From: Lepisosteus oculatus
Taxonomy: Eukaryota; Chordata; Actinopteri; Semionotiformes; Lepisosteidae
Direction of reading: 5' to 3'
Length of the DNA stretch: 64,000 nt
Assembly (NCBI RefSeq): GCF_040954835.1
Contig: NC_090709.1
Location: 45,764,490-45,828,489 of the forward strand
Numbering within the stretch: the stretch's first letter is position 1; every line of letters begins with the position of its first letter. The notes under the pieces are model-generated. The model saw only the letters and a program-made list of their open reading frames with translations, was not told where the DNA came from and did not search any database. The position numbers were made by a program, and so were the translations under genes. Positions 54,294 through 64,000 of this stretch are shown one piece after another.

Positions 54294-56090
54294 AATATTT
54301 AGTAGGACGCCTGCAGGTTGGGGCTGAGGTAAGAGGCTGAGGCACTATTAACTTCTCATGTGTAGCATTTGGTCTGTTGCAAGAAAACACCCTCTTTCGA
54401 ATCCCAGTTAGTGCTTAGGGAAAATCTTTTTCCAATTAATGAGTTGTATACTCTTTAGAGTTTTAATAATTTTAAACTGTGTATTACAGCATGTTAATCA
54501 TTATACATTTAAAAGTCTGAATATTTTATTAAAGCAAGATTGCTAAGTAGGACAAAAGTACACAACCCTCCACCTTCATCAGAAATATTTTAATTATGCA
54601 TGAATATTTTATGCATCTGTTACAACCTCAAATGTCTAGGGGTAAAGGGGTGTAACATTTAGGATAATTTTTGGAAGCAGGTCGGTTCTGGTGAGGGACT
54701 AGGAAGCGTGATATTAAGGGTCGGTAAAAAAGTGATGATTTTAAGTTGAATAAGTGACTGGTATGAAATAAGACAATAACACATAGGGGTCAGGAACTAG
54801 AGTGGTGCCAAAGAAGAGAAAATAACAAACAAAATGGAGCTGGCTAGGAAAGTGAGGGAAAGCTAACCTGACTACAAAAGAAAACCCAAAACACACGGTC
54901 TTCGGCGTCTTCAACACCCTAGTTAACCTCCACTGTCTGCCCAAAACCATACAAGACAAACAGAACTCACCCGCACTAAACTAGTGTTACTAATACAAAA
55001 TCAACTAAGTTTGTAGAATGTACTCAACAACCTAAACTAACCTTATACACAAAAGTTCACACAAAAACATGAGTGAACTAGGAATACAAATAAGGGAAAA
55101 CGAGAGTAATCAACAGGAACAGGGTACAAAGGAACACAAAAGGTGAACATATAACACCTTAGGGCAAGGTAATGGCAAAACAAGGATATACACACAAACA
55201 AACAAAAGTACAAAGAAACAAACAGAAACCAACAAAGCCAAAGCAAAATCAAAAGTGAAGTGATAACCAAAGCCAAGCGGAATTGAAGTCAAACGAAAGG
55301 CCTCTTCCTTCTGAAAGCCACCATGTTTTATACTGAATAAGATGCACTCTGATTGGCTGAGAAGCTGATTGATGATGACATCATACTGAAACAGTGGTGT
55401 AATGGTGGGCCAATGCGGGAGGGAGAACAATCAAAGGTCAGCAGTGTGGAACATAACAAAAACACACTGGGACGTATCAGCATCAAAGTCTTTAACTTGG
55501 TAACTTACATGGGTTCTGGTTTTAATGTGTTTGTTCTAACATTATTAATCTTATATTCTGTACTTCATAAAAAGCTATAACGTTTTATCCTTTTCTAAGA
55601 ATACGTAGTAAGAACACCAGTTTTTGTTATTGTAAAAAGATAAATGTTGTAGTGATTTAACATCACTTGATTACTTGATTGTTATATTAATATGGAATAG
55701 TATAACTAAGCAGCTAAAGTATTACAAGTGGACATTTAGGAAACAGTTTGACATTCGTTTCTTTTAAAAAAAAAATTATATTGTCCTTGTAGTTGGTAAT
55801 GTAGTGAGCTGCACCCAGACGGTTCAAAGCGCGATCAGAGAATTACTTTGTTTCTTACATAGCCGAATATATAAAAATAGTCCACTATTATAGCATGATG
55901 TTGGTGTGAGTGTGTGTATCTGGATTAATTATTAAAAGTTATGGTTTTGTGATTTAGGATTTCTTCATGCAATTCTTTAAGTTAAAGGAGGGACAGAGGT
56001 TATATATATTTCTAAAAACATTCCAATTTAAATGCAATACAGAATATATTATTAATAACATTATAACAAATTCAGATTCTTGGGCTTGTG
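54294..56090. other. No gene seen
   Basis: AT-rich, without recognisable domains, RNA genes or clear repeat family. Confidence 0.35.
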
Positions 56091-56099
56091 CCTTCAGTG

Positions 56100-56190
56100 C
56101 TCCTGCCCCAGTTCACCCTTCAACACATGGGCTCAAACCCAGGTCTCCTGTGTTGCTTAACAGAAGGTTTTTTCAGCTGAGCTACAGAAA
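56100..56190 (-). pseudogene. Possible tRNA-derived relic
   Basis: Reverse strand has TAGCTCAGCTG (A-box-like) and GGGTTTGAGCCC (B-box-like) about 40 nt apart, but the anticodon arm is not standard (TCTGTTAAGCAACACAGG). It could be an old tRNA or a SINE head. Confidence 0.35.
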
Positions 56191-58711
56191 ACATCCTTCA
56201 GTACTAGTGGCTGCAACCGGCTTGTACCATTTGTATGCCTGTCGTTTGTTACAATATTAATAATGAACGACCATCGATGAACTGTAAACTGAAGAGTTAG
56301 AGACGACATGTTGAGTCTTGTATTTTCAGCTTGGAATTTAACCTTTGCAGCGATCCTTTTGGCCATATTTTTTCCATAGCCGGATTAGTAAAAATAGATC
56401 GGATTAATAAACGGAGTAAGACGAGATATTTCACACATACTTTGAAACTATACAGCTTTGGAACAGCAGGAGGCGAGATCCATCTGGGAGGGGGGGAAGG
56501 TATTTTGTTTTTCCTGCGCAAACCGTATTTGCTACAATACTAAAATGAGTCCCTGAGGCATACCATTCAAATTTTAGAATTATAAAAAATATATCTGTGT
56601 TGAGTTTGCACGAGAGACAAAAGGTACCTTTTGAGAAGTCGTGTACTGCTTGCAAAATAGCAGATTTTGACGAACAGCTAATTTTGCTTGAAGAATTTAA
56701 AATCTGTCTGTACTGTAGCTTTATTTAGTTTAGAAGAAAGTCACCTTTCTCTTACAAGCGGCTCTGTTAAGCAGAGTTTGTGTTAACACACCACTCCCTT
56801 TTGAATGATTTTTAATCAACTTCGTCTGTCAGTGAAAAAAAATGACAGCGGGCACTTTTCCTTCCCCCCTGGTGCGAGGTGATAATGTGGAAAACGTTTT
56901 TTTTATTTTACTGGGAGTGTGAACATTGAGTGAGCACTGGGGCGTACAGTGAGACTAACACAGTGAGATTGCTGTGATGGAGAGTTTTAGTAAATATGTT
57001 GACAAATATCACAATTTTTGCAAGACAAAATTATATCCAGTTTTGAATGAGCTATGTGACCTTGCCCTGTGAAATTGTGGGAAAGAGGTTTAGTGAACAG
57101 CATTACTCACAGTGTAGTGACCATAAACTGTTTTATTACACTGTACAGTATAACAGTGTAAAGCAATGTTTTTTTTAATGTTTGTAATCGTTATTCTTGC
57201 AAGTACATTTTGTATTCAGTTTGGTTCTGTGTGTCAGCTGGTGTGTCAGCTGGTGGGCAAATATTCAAGGTGAAAATTCTTCCAAAGCAAAGAACACGGC
57301 ACCAAACTTTTTCGGCTCTGTATGTCTCTCAAGCCTTTTCTCTTTGGCAGTTTAGTCATAAAGGTGGGAAGACGCCTCCCTTCTCCCCCCTCCCCCTTCC
57401 CTCTGCCTGCCTGACCTGTTCCCATTTTTAACCATTCTGTGTCTGAATCATAGTGGGTGAGAGAGAGTAGCAAGAGACAGAAAAAAATTAACCCTGGTTT
57501 AATTTTATATTATATTTTACCTTCTTTTTTTATTTTATAAGTTAATATAGTTTACTTATTTTTATAGTCGGATTTAATGTATATTTGAACACAGTTTTGC
57601 AAATTAATGTTTTTACAAGATGCGGAAGTGTAACAATTTGTCACAGTGAGAATTTTAATACTAATTATTGATTACTAATAGTTATGCACCTGATGCCTGA
57701 CTTTTAGATGTATATAAAATATTGAACTGTGACTTAACATTCAGAAATACAATCCAAAATAGTCTGTGATATTCGTATAGATTAAACTCTTCTAAAATGT
57801 ATTTAAAAAAATAAAAATGATTAAACTGTATCATCTTTCCATGTGTAATGTCATTAGAAAGTACAACAATGTTTTGTTTAACGATGGTTTCAAATATAAA
57901 ACTAACTGGTAAGAAAGCTGTTTAATGACAATTAAAAGATTTCAAGTTAAACTAAATGATTGACATTCCTTTTCTATGTTTTAAAGGCAGACACACTCAG
58001 TGCCATAAACACTGCAAGCTGCAGAACAGTCTTCTTACAGCACCACCTCTGCTCTGACTGAGCTCAGTGGGTGCACTATTTTCTCAGCTACCTGCTAAGT
58101 TGCTTCATACCATGGGAAGAAATGAGAATGTGATTGTACTGTATCTGTATGAAATGTGTTTAAAATGTTTAATTCAAAAATTTAAAAAATTGCATCTTAC
58201 ACAAAGATTCTAATCTGATCACAAGGAAAATCACCCATTTTTGGATTAAGTGTTTTTAGCTATTTAGATTTTAAAATCATGCAGTGTCTGTTTTAGGCAG
58301 ACACGTTTTTTCTTATTTTTGATTTTCTTTAAAATTAAAAGAATCAGTTGCCCATCATGCCACACGATATTATGTTACATTTTTATGTTTTTGAGAGACT
58401 TCAGAAGGCTTCAACTGATGCATAAAAAATATAGCATAATGCCTTCTCACGTTATGAAGTCACTTGCACCTGGGATCCGGTTTATTCAAACTAAGGTTTC
58501 TAAAAATGCAACCAGGTACCGCTTTGTTATTCTCGATTTTAATTACAATCTATATGATTTCGTGTTAAGACTTGAGGCGTCTGTTAAATTGCCCCACTGA
58601 ATAAAATGTTTTGAATTAAACTGGTTGAACAGTTGACAGTATTCACGTTTCCTTATTCACATTTTTATTCCATTATTAATATAATTTAACATTGAATATG
58701 TTATAATAGTT
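56191..58711. other. No gene seen
   Basis: AT-rich sequence with short frames only. No repeat family, tRNA or domain recognised. Confidence 0.35.
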
Positions 58712-59792
58712 CAGGTGGGTAGCTGCGTCAGCATGCGTAGGCTGCAAAGGAACAAGTAATAGGTTTATTCCATGCTGGAAAAAAGAAGAAAGAGAACACA
58801 ACGTTTCGGCCGTGGAGCCTTCTTCAGGTGTGAGAGAGACAGGGCAGTAGGCAAAGGTAAAGTAGCGGGAGAACAAAGGTTGAGAGGGAGGAGGAGTGAG
58901 AGGCGGGAGCAGGGGACAGAAAGAGAGGCCAATCAAGAGGTGTGAAGTCAGAATGGGTGCAGAGAGGTGTGAAATGAAACTTCCAATGAATGGAGAAAAT
59001 TTAAAAGAACAGTAATCTGTCGTTAAGGGAAGGGAGAATGTGTGATCCTAGCTGCAGAATAATTTTAGTTTCGGTGGTCTTTCTGATGTATGAGTTCGGA
59101 AAACCGTCTTTGAGAACACAGACGGAGAGATTAGAGTGGTCGTGGCCATCAGAGGTGAAATGAGAAACAATGGGCTTGGAGAGATCTTTAATCTTCACAG
59201 CCCTGACGTGTTCTCTGAAGTGGTCTCCGAGTCTCCTTCCTGTTTCCCCAATGTAGATGGCTGGGCATTTACTGCAAGAGATACAGTAAATAAGGTTGCT
59301 GGAGGTACAAGATGCTGTCTGGGTGATCCGGAATTGTCCTGAGGGGCCTTGAATGAGTGTGGTGGTGGCTGTGTACTTGCAGGTGATACAGCGAGCTCTG
59401 TTGCAAGGGAAAGTGCCTGGTGTGGATGGTTGCTGAGGGCGGTCAAGGGAGCTGTGAACAAGGAGGTTACGCAGATTAGGTGGTCGGCGATATGAGATGA
59501 TAGGTCGATCAGAAAAGAGGGCCCCAATGGAGGGATCATCCTGTAGGATGGAAAAGTTCTGGTTAATGGTCCTGGGGATAGGAAGTGTGTTAGGGTGGTA
59601 AGGAAGCACCAAAGGAATGCGATTGTTATGGCGGGAGTTCCTGATCGGGTTGATGGTCCGGGGGGTGTTTTTGGCTCGGGCAAGGGCCCTGTCAATCACA
59701 CTGCTGGGGTATCCTCTGTTGATGAAAAATGAGTACATTTCTATAAATCTATAAAAGGTGATTTGAAATACACTAGAATAAGATTGAGACAA
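58712..59792 (-). mobile_element. Penelope-like element, 3' part
   Basis: Reverse-strand 3' end of a Penelope-like retroelement: the C-terminal coding region (59792-59001), then a ~290-bp tail ending CAGCCTACGCATGCTGACG. A second tail copy is at 36074-36213 (+). The reverse transcriptase is not present upstream, so the element is 5'-truncated. Confidence 0.8.
59001..59792 (-). CDS. Penelope-like C-terminus with GIY-YIG endonuclease
   Basis: A 263-residue open frame. Residues ~20-40 read SFFINRGYPSSVIDRAL, the end of the RT-thumb region of Penelope-like elements. Then come a Cys motif (CNRARCITC, residues 130-138) and a GIY-YIG domain: LIYCISC (167-173), YIGETGRRLGDHFREH (180-195), and a candidate catalytic Glu in KTTETKI (about 241). 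The domain nicks target DNA for reverse transcription. Related to host-like GIY-YIG only by fold. Its 5' part is missing, so the first Met is not a real start. Confidence 0.8.
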   Translation of the reverse strand: MSQSYSSVFQITFYRFIEMYSFFINRGYPSSVIDRALARAKNTPRTINPIRNSRHNNRIPLVLPYHPNTLPIPRTINQNFSILQDDPSIGALFSDRPIISYRRPPNLRNLLVHSSLDRPQQPSTPGTFPCNRARCITCKYTATTTLIQGPSGQFRITQTASCTSSNLIYCISCSKCPAIYIGETGRRLGDHFREHVRAVKIKDLSKPIVSHFTSDGHDHSNLSVCVLKDGFPNSYIRKTTETKIILQLGSHILPSLNDRLLFF

Positions 59793-61125
59793 AATGGAAG
59801 TTATTATATAGGAGAAAGTGTTTTTTTTTTACAAGAAGAGACAGTAAGAGAGGAAGATGCCTTTTTTAAAATATGTCTCAATGGCAAAATTATAATTAAA
59901 ATAATAAACAAAACCCCATTCTAGTTGTATTTGATGAAATGTCAAAATCAGCTTGAGCACTGTATTTAATGTTATACGAGTGAATTAACTATTCAGCAAA
60001 AAGCACATATACTTTTGTTATTAATTTCAAAGATAGTTCTTTATTTAACAACATCAAACAATAATCAAAAACAGATAATCTGAGGATTCCATCCAGCTGT
60101 TTCCTGAAAATAGCCAATGAATCCACTTTAACAACATGGCTGGGTATCTTGGTTTACATTCCCACCTCCCACATTTATATCTTATTAAAAAACACATTAA
60201 ACATGTTACAGAGGAAAACAGTATACATTCAGTCACAGCGATCTGTCTAAGCTACAAAATAAAGCATGTTCTATTCACAGACATCTGAATTAGGTTAAAC
60301 AGAAATGGAACAATATTCAATACACAATTTTAAACTTGTGTTCAGGTAGTATGTATCCAAAATACATGACTGAAGTATTTCTGAATGTCATTACAGAGGA
60401 GAATATTAAATATTAATTTCAATTTGTATTAAGATTTTATCAGACTTAAATGACTTCAATTTTTTGTGTAATAGCAAGTCCTCTTTCAGATGTGTAGGCA
60501 GCCTTCTGACTACAGTGCAGTGTTGTTTAAAGGTTCAGTGCATGGTGTCATCATGATTCACAATAGATTATCCATTCACACAGTTTCCAGAGTCTCATTT
60601 CTTTCTTTTGTAGCATTTGTATCGTACACCGTGTCTCTTCTTTTGATGTCTTCGCTTGTCTGATTATCACTTTTGAAATTTCTGGAAATGCTGTAGTATT
60701 AATTTGAATGATTTGCATTTATTTTACAGTCATTGAATTGAATGCATTGTGTTGTTTTCCAATTTAGTAGCATTTGATACATTCAATGCAATAACTAACT
60801 CATTTATTTACAGTATTCATAAAGGTTCAGTGAATAGAACATGATGAGTGCTGTGCATCGATTAACGTATTTGCATTGGTGGATATTGACATCTTTCATG
60901 ACAAAGTGTTTTTTAGAAACTGAATCTTACTGTGAACCAAATATGCTTTAAGATTGTTTTACTTCTACATGGAATTTGGGTGGACGAATGCTGTGGATAC
61001 TACAGTATTTTGAAGTTCTACTGCATTATTTCCTGTACTTTTCGATTTGTGTTTTTTTTTTCTTAATTTGTGCGGTTGATCTCTTACTCCTTTTGTAATT
61101 TCTTTTAATCATTGTTTTTGATAGG
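59793..61125 (-). other. Probable 3' UTR/downstream of the APOL-like gene
   Basis: AT-rich with no other gene. Reverse-strand AATAAA candidates occur around 60025-60030, 60717-60722 and 60801-60806; which is used cannot be told. Confidence 0.4.
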
Positions 61126-61881
61126 TCAAGCAAGATCTTCAAAATTATCACAGCAAATTGTACTAGTTAGTTTTTGAAACTTTTGTATGTGCTCATCAAT
61201 TCGATTGAGATCCTTTTCAACATCTGTTATCAAATGATTTATTTGTTTAGCAATTTCAGAACCATCTTTGAATTCCTTTGCTTTATTTTTAATGATTATT
61301 ATATCAAAAATCATGGTGGCTGCGGCAAGAATTCCACCAGCCACTCTGACAACGCGGCCTGCAACGCTGGCCCCCGCAGCTATAATGTCATCTAAAGGCC
61401 CAAGTAAGTTCACAGCCTGGAAGCACTGGCACAGCATATTATTTGCCATATTTTCAATGTAAGAAGCATGATCTTCTCTAAATACTTTCATCATTTGGCC
61501 AACATATTCAATTATGTTTTGGAGCTCCCTCATGTGTTTCTGTATTTCTTCCTGAATTTTTTTAGCATCATCTGTCTTGTTCTTGGTAACAAAGTACTTA
61601 GTGATATCTGAGGTTAGGACAGTGGCACCACCGCTTACTCCTGCAACAACCCCTCCAACTGTAAGTGCTAAAGAGGCACCAGCAGTAAAGGGAGCAAGTA
61701 GTATCCCACCAATAGTAGCAGCTGATCCTGCAATTCCAACACCAGCTCCCACAATGCTGCCTACTGCAGTGCCCTTGTGGGTTTTTTCAATGCCCTCTGC
61801 CAGGGTTTTCATAGATCCCACAAAGTTGTCAATTTCTATCTTCTTTTTGTGGTACAGAAGGACTGTGTAATATGTGAATTT
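61126..61881 (-). CDS. apol: Apolipoprotein L family protein, last coding exon
   Basis: The exon starts at 61881 after TGTCTTTCAACAG and encodes 251 residues (KFTYYTVLLYHKK...) to the stop at 61126. It has the APOL signature: a coiled lead-in (GIEKTHKGTAVGS), then glycine-rich hydrophobic hairpin segments (SIVGAGVGIAGSAATIGGIL, LAPFTAGASLALTVGGVV) at about residues 42-82, then long amphipathic helices (KKIQEEIQKHMRELQ), a second hydrophobic stretch (VVRVAGGILAAATMIFDII) and a helical end. APOL proteins bind lipid membranes and are linked to immunity and ion channels in mammals; the role in fish is unclear. The frame opens at the acceptor, so the start codon lies on an upstream exon not identified here. 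Confidence 0.88.
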   Translation of the reverse strand, partial: KFTYYTVLLYHKKKIEIDNFVGSMKTLAEGIEKTHKGTAVGSIVGAGVGIAGSAATIGGILLAPFTAGASLALTVGGVVAGVSGGATVLTSDITKYFVTKNKTDDAKKIQEEIQKHMRELQNIIEYVGQMMKVFREDHASYIENMANNMLCQCFQAVNLLGPLDDIIAAGASVAGRVVRVAGGILAAATMIFDIIIIKNKAKEFKDGSEIAKQINHLITDVEKDLNRIDEHIQKFQKLTSTICCDNFEDLA

Positions 61882-62975
61882 CTGTTGAAAGACACAGAAA
61901 TTAGAAAAAAAAACAATGCATTGTACTAAACATAAAGGAACACAGTTGTATACAACCTCTAGAAGAATCAGAATTATTTTAGATATTATATATTATACAA
62001 TTAGTATACATTTACAGAACATTACTACATAATAAAACATTGTATCTTATTCGTACCATTTTGATATCTCATGTACTTCGACACACAAAACAGGACCCTG
62101 AAAATGGTCCTGTGATCAATGGTTCTTGATCAGACTATATTTAGGTTTCTCATTGCGTTATTTACCCACATCCAGAACATATCTACCAGATTTCATGTGC
62201 CTTCAGGTTTAATTTTTTTTTCCAATTTGTGATTAAAAAGGTAAATGCAGTTTATTTAGTTTTTTGATAGCGTACCAACTGCTATCATAATAAAAAAATA
62301 AAATATTTATACTGATTTAGTTTTATGTGTTTTCAAATGTTTTACGTTAAGATGCAATTACCAGATCTGTTGTGTTCATTTAAAACATCATAAAATACAG
62401 TTTTGGAAAAAATGACAAAGAACCTAAAGTATTATTCAGTGAATCCGTGATGATGGTAAGATAGTGATAGTAGATCCATTCAGCTGATTTCTCCTTAGTG
62501 TAACAGTTTATGTCTGTTAATTCATCCTCAGAAAAGTATTGACATTCTTCCACAGATTAATTAATGTGAAATTCAGATATTTGTTTTACGTTGTGAGTAA
62601 AATGTTTAAAATCATGACCTATTATATCTATTATGAATAAACCATATTATAAAAAAGCATATACATTTTTTATTACACTAATATATAAATTTGGTGTGCT
62701 GTGGCCTGAAAAACTGTAAACTCTAGCTCATGTAAATTCCAATTTCAAAACAATTTCTCCCACAGACTGCAAGATAATTAAAAGCAAAATCTGTGGTCTA
62801 CTTAATAAGTGACAGTGACAAAACACTGCACTGCAAAATTAGGAGATCATTCAAGTCATGAGACTGTTTCTTAATGTGTTCTAGCATTTCTCCAATGCTT
62901 TATGTTGTGCATCTTATTTTCCAAAGCAATTTTTGCACATAAGTTTGTACTAGTGAAAGACGTTGTGATTTATAT
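61882..62975. other. Upstream/intron of the APOL-like gene, no exon identified
   Basis: AT-rich. I found no convincing first exon with an ATG and a donor in the right phase, so the start may lie beyond the window. Confidence 0.35.
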
Positions 62976-63100
62976 ACAGATGCAGCCATTTAAAATGCGC
63001 GGGCGATACCGGATTATTTTGTGGTGCGCTTTACGCGGTCTACCGCGAGTTACCGTAAATTCTCCTATAATACCGCAAGCAAAATAATAGTATCCGGAAT
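62976..63100. repeat. CpG-rich imperfect palindrome 1
   Basis: ACAGATGCAGCCATTTAAAA leads into ATACCGGATTATTTTG, then CpG-rich sequence (GCGCTTTACGCGGTCTACCG), then CAAAATAATAGTATCCGG, an inverse of the start. A MITE-like or short hairpin element is possible. The leading 15 bases recur at 63610. Confidence 0.45.
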
Positions 63101-63424
63101 TTCCTGAGTTAATAAAGCTCAACCTCTCATGTTTGAACTGTCGCCATCAAAGTCTTTAACGAAGATATTACTAATAGTATTAATAATGAATGACCTTGGA
63201 CAAGCTGTAAACAAAGTATTGCCTTTGTCCAGATTCTTTTTTTCATTGACCGTCTTTGTAAAAGTAACACCACAGCATTTCGCAATCACGCATTTGTTTC
63301 CAATAATGCAAAGTACAGTGATTCACCATGCCTTTCACATGCTCATAAAAGAGATTGATTTAGGAACATAAACATATTACCATATGCAAACTGTACTGTA
63401 TACAGTATGTATATGTATATTTAA

Positions 63425-63608
63425 TGTCTTTACTGTGCCCGTTTAAGTATTGAATATTTATATGGAATTTTACCATTGAAGGGAAATCTTAGTGCCTGAG
63501 CATAAAAAGAATAGGAGCATACTGTAATGCGTGTGAAGGCCATAAATGATATTAATTTTGGAACTTAAACATACAGTATATGGCTGGTCTCGGTACTTTA
63601 AAGAAAAC
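63425..63608. repeat. Direct repeat, unit 1
   Basis: About 185 bp (GAATATTTATATGGAATTTT, GAGCATAAAAAGAATAGGAG, CAGTATATGGCTGGTCT) repeated at 63780-63965. The spacer between the two holds a second CpG-rich block (63610-63722) starting ACAGATGCAGCCATTC. Confidence 0.88.
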
Positions 63609-63779
63609 ATACAGATGCAGCCATTCAAAGTGCGCGGTACAGACACGTACCAGAGGTAATTGGCTACGGCGTCGCGCATTGTGACGCACGATGACGCGCG
63701 GTACCACGGTACGTGATTGGTTGACCAACAGGGACACTTGTGGTCCGTTGGTCTGTCGTAGAAAGATTTACAGTAAACG

Positions 63780-63965
63780 TCTTTATGGTGTCCGTTTTAG
63801 TATTTAATATTTATATGGAATTTTACCACTGAAGGGAAATCTTAGTAGCTGAGCATAAAAAGAATAGGAGAATACTGCAACGCGTGTGAAGGCCATAAAC
63901 GATATTAATTTTGGAACATAAACATACAGTATATGGCTGGTCTTGGTACTTTAAAGAAAAAATAC
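63780..63965. repeat. Direct repeat, unit 2
   Basis: Second copy of 63425-63608, with under 10% difference by eye. It ends close to the window edge. Confidence 0.88.
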
Positions 63966-64000
63966 AAACCAATATTCCATTTCTCCCTAAACATTTTAAG

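Overview
The window looks like nuclear DNA of a ray-finned fish, possibly a non-teleost lineage. It has spliced protein genes, eukaryotic tRNA genes with internal promoters, and fish-type repeats: Tx1-clade LINEs, a Tc1/mariner element, a Penelope-like element, a tyrosine-recombinase element and SINE-like repeats ending in TTA/ATT. No bacterial gene organisation is present. The species cannot be named from the sequence.

1-1.45 kb holds tRNA-His, tRNA-Val(AAC), tRNA-Phe and tRNA-Val(CAC). Part of this cluster (372-1300) is repeated at 31415-32341. 1.45-5.4 kb is a truncated LTR with its minisatellite interior, then a second minisatellite. 5.5-15 kb holds the best host gene: a CRE/TATA promoter, a non-coding first exon and eight coding exons that join in frame to about 301 residues of unrecognised, basic, proline-rich protein. 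Most of its introns and its 3' UTR contain a minisatellite. A partial copy of its last three exons lies upstream at 6.05-8.0 kb. 16-22 kb holds repeats, a CpG-rich patch, two orphan exons on the + strand and two duplicated 63-nt exons on the - strand that encode ITIM-like VEYxTV tyrosine motifs.

23.6-24.1 kb encodes, on the - strand, the start of a C2HC zinc-finger protein. 26.1-30.2 kb is a Tx1-clade LINE whose 5' end abuts a 24-nt exact match to U2 snRNA, as expected for a Keno-type U2-targeting element. Its endonuclease and ORF1 remain but its reverse-transcriptase core is missing. Next to it is a truncated + strand Tx1 LINE that runs into the second tRNA cluster. 33-34.1 kb has a tRNA-Asp gene and a palindrome built from tRNA-Asp and tRNA-Val pieces. 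37.6-41.9 kb is an LTR element with long LTRs and an interior made almost only of minisatellite. 42-46 kb has tRNA-Thr, tRNA-Leu and several tRNA relics.

48.4-51.7 kb is a third Tx1 LINE, cut by a Tc1 transposon that looks intact (full-length transposase, nearly identical terminal repeats, TA duplication). 53.2-54.3 kb is a broken tyrosine-recombinase element, and 58.7-59.8 kb is the 3' end of a Penelope-like element with a GIY-YIG domain. 61.1-61.9 kb is the last coding exon of an apolipoprotein L family gene. The remaining stretches are AT-rich and show no gene I can support.
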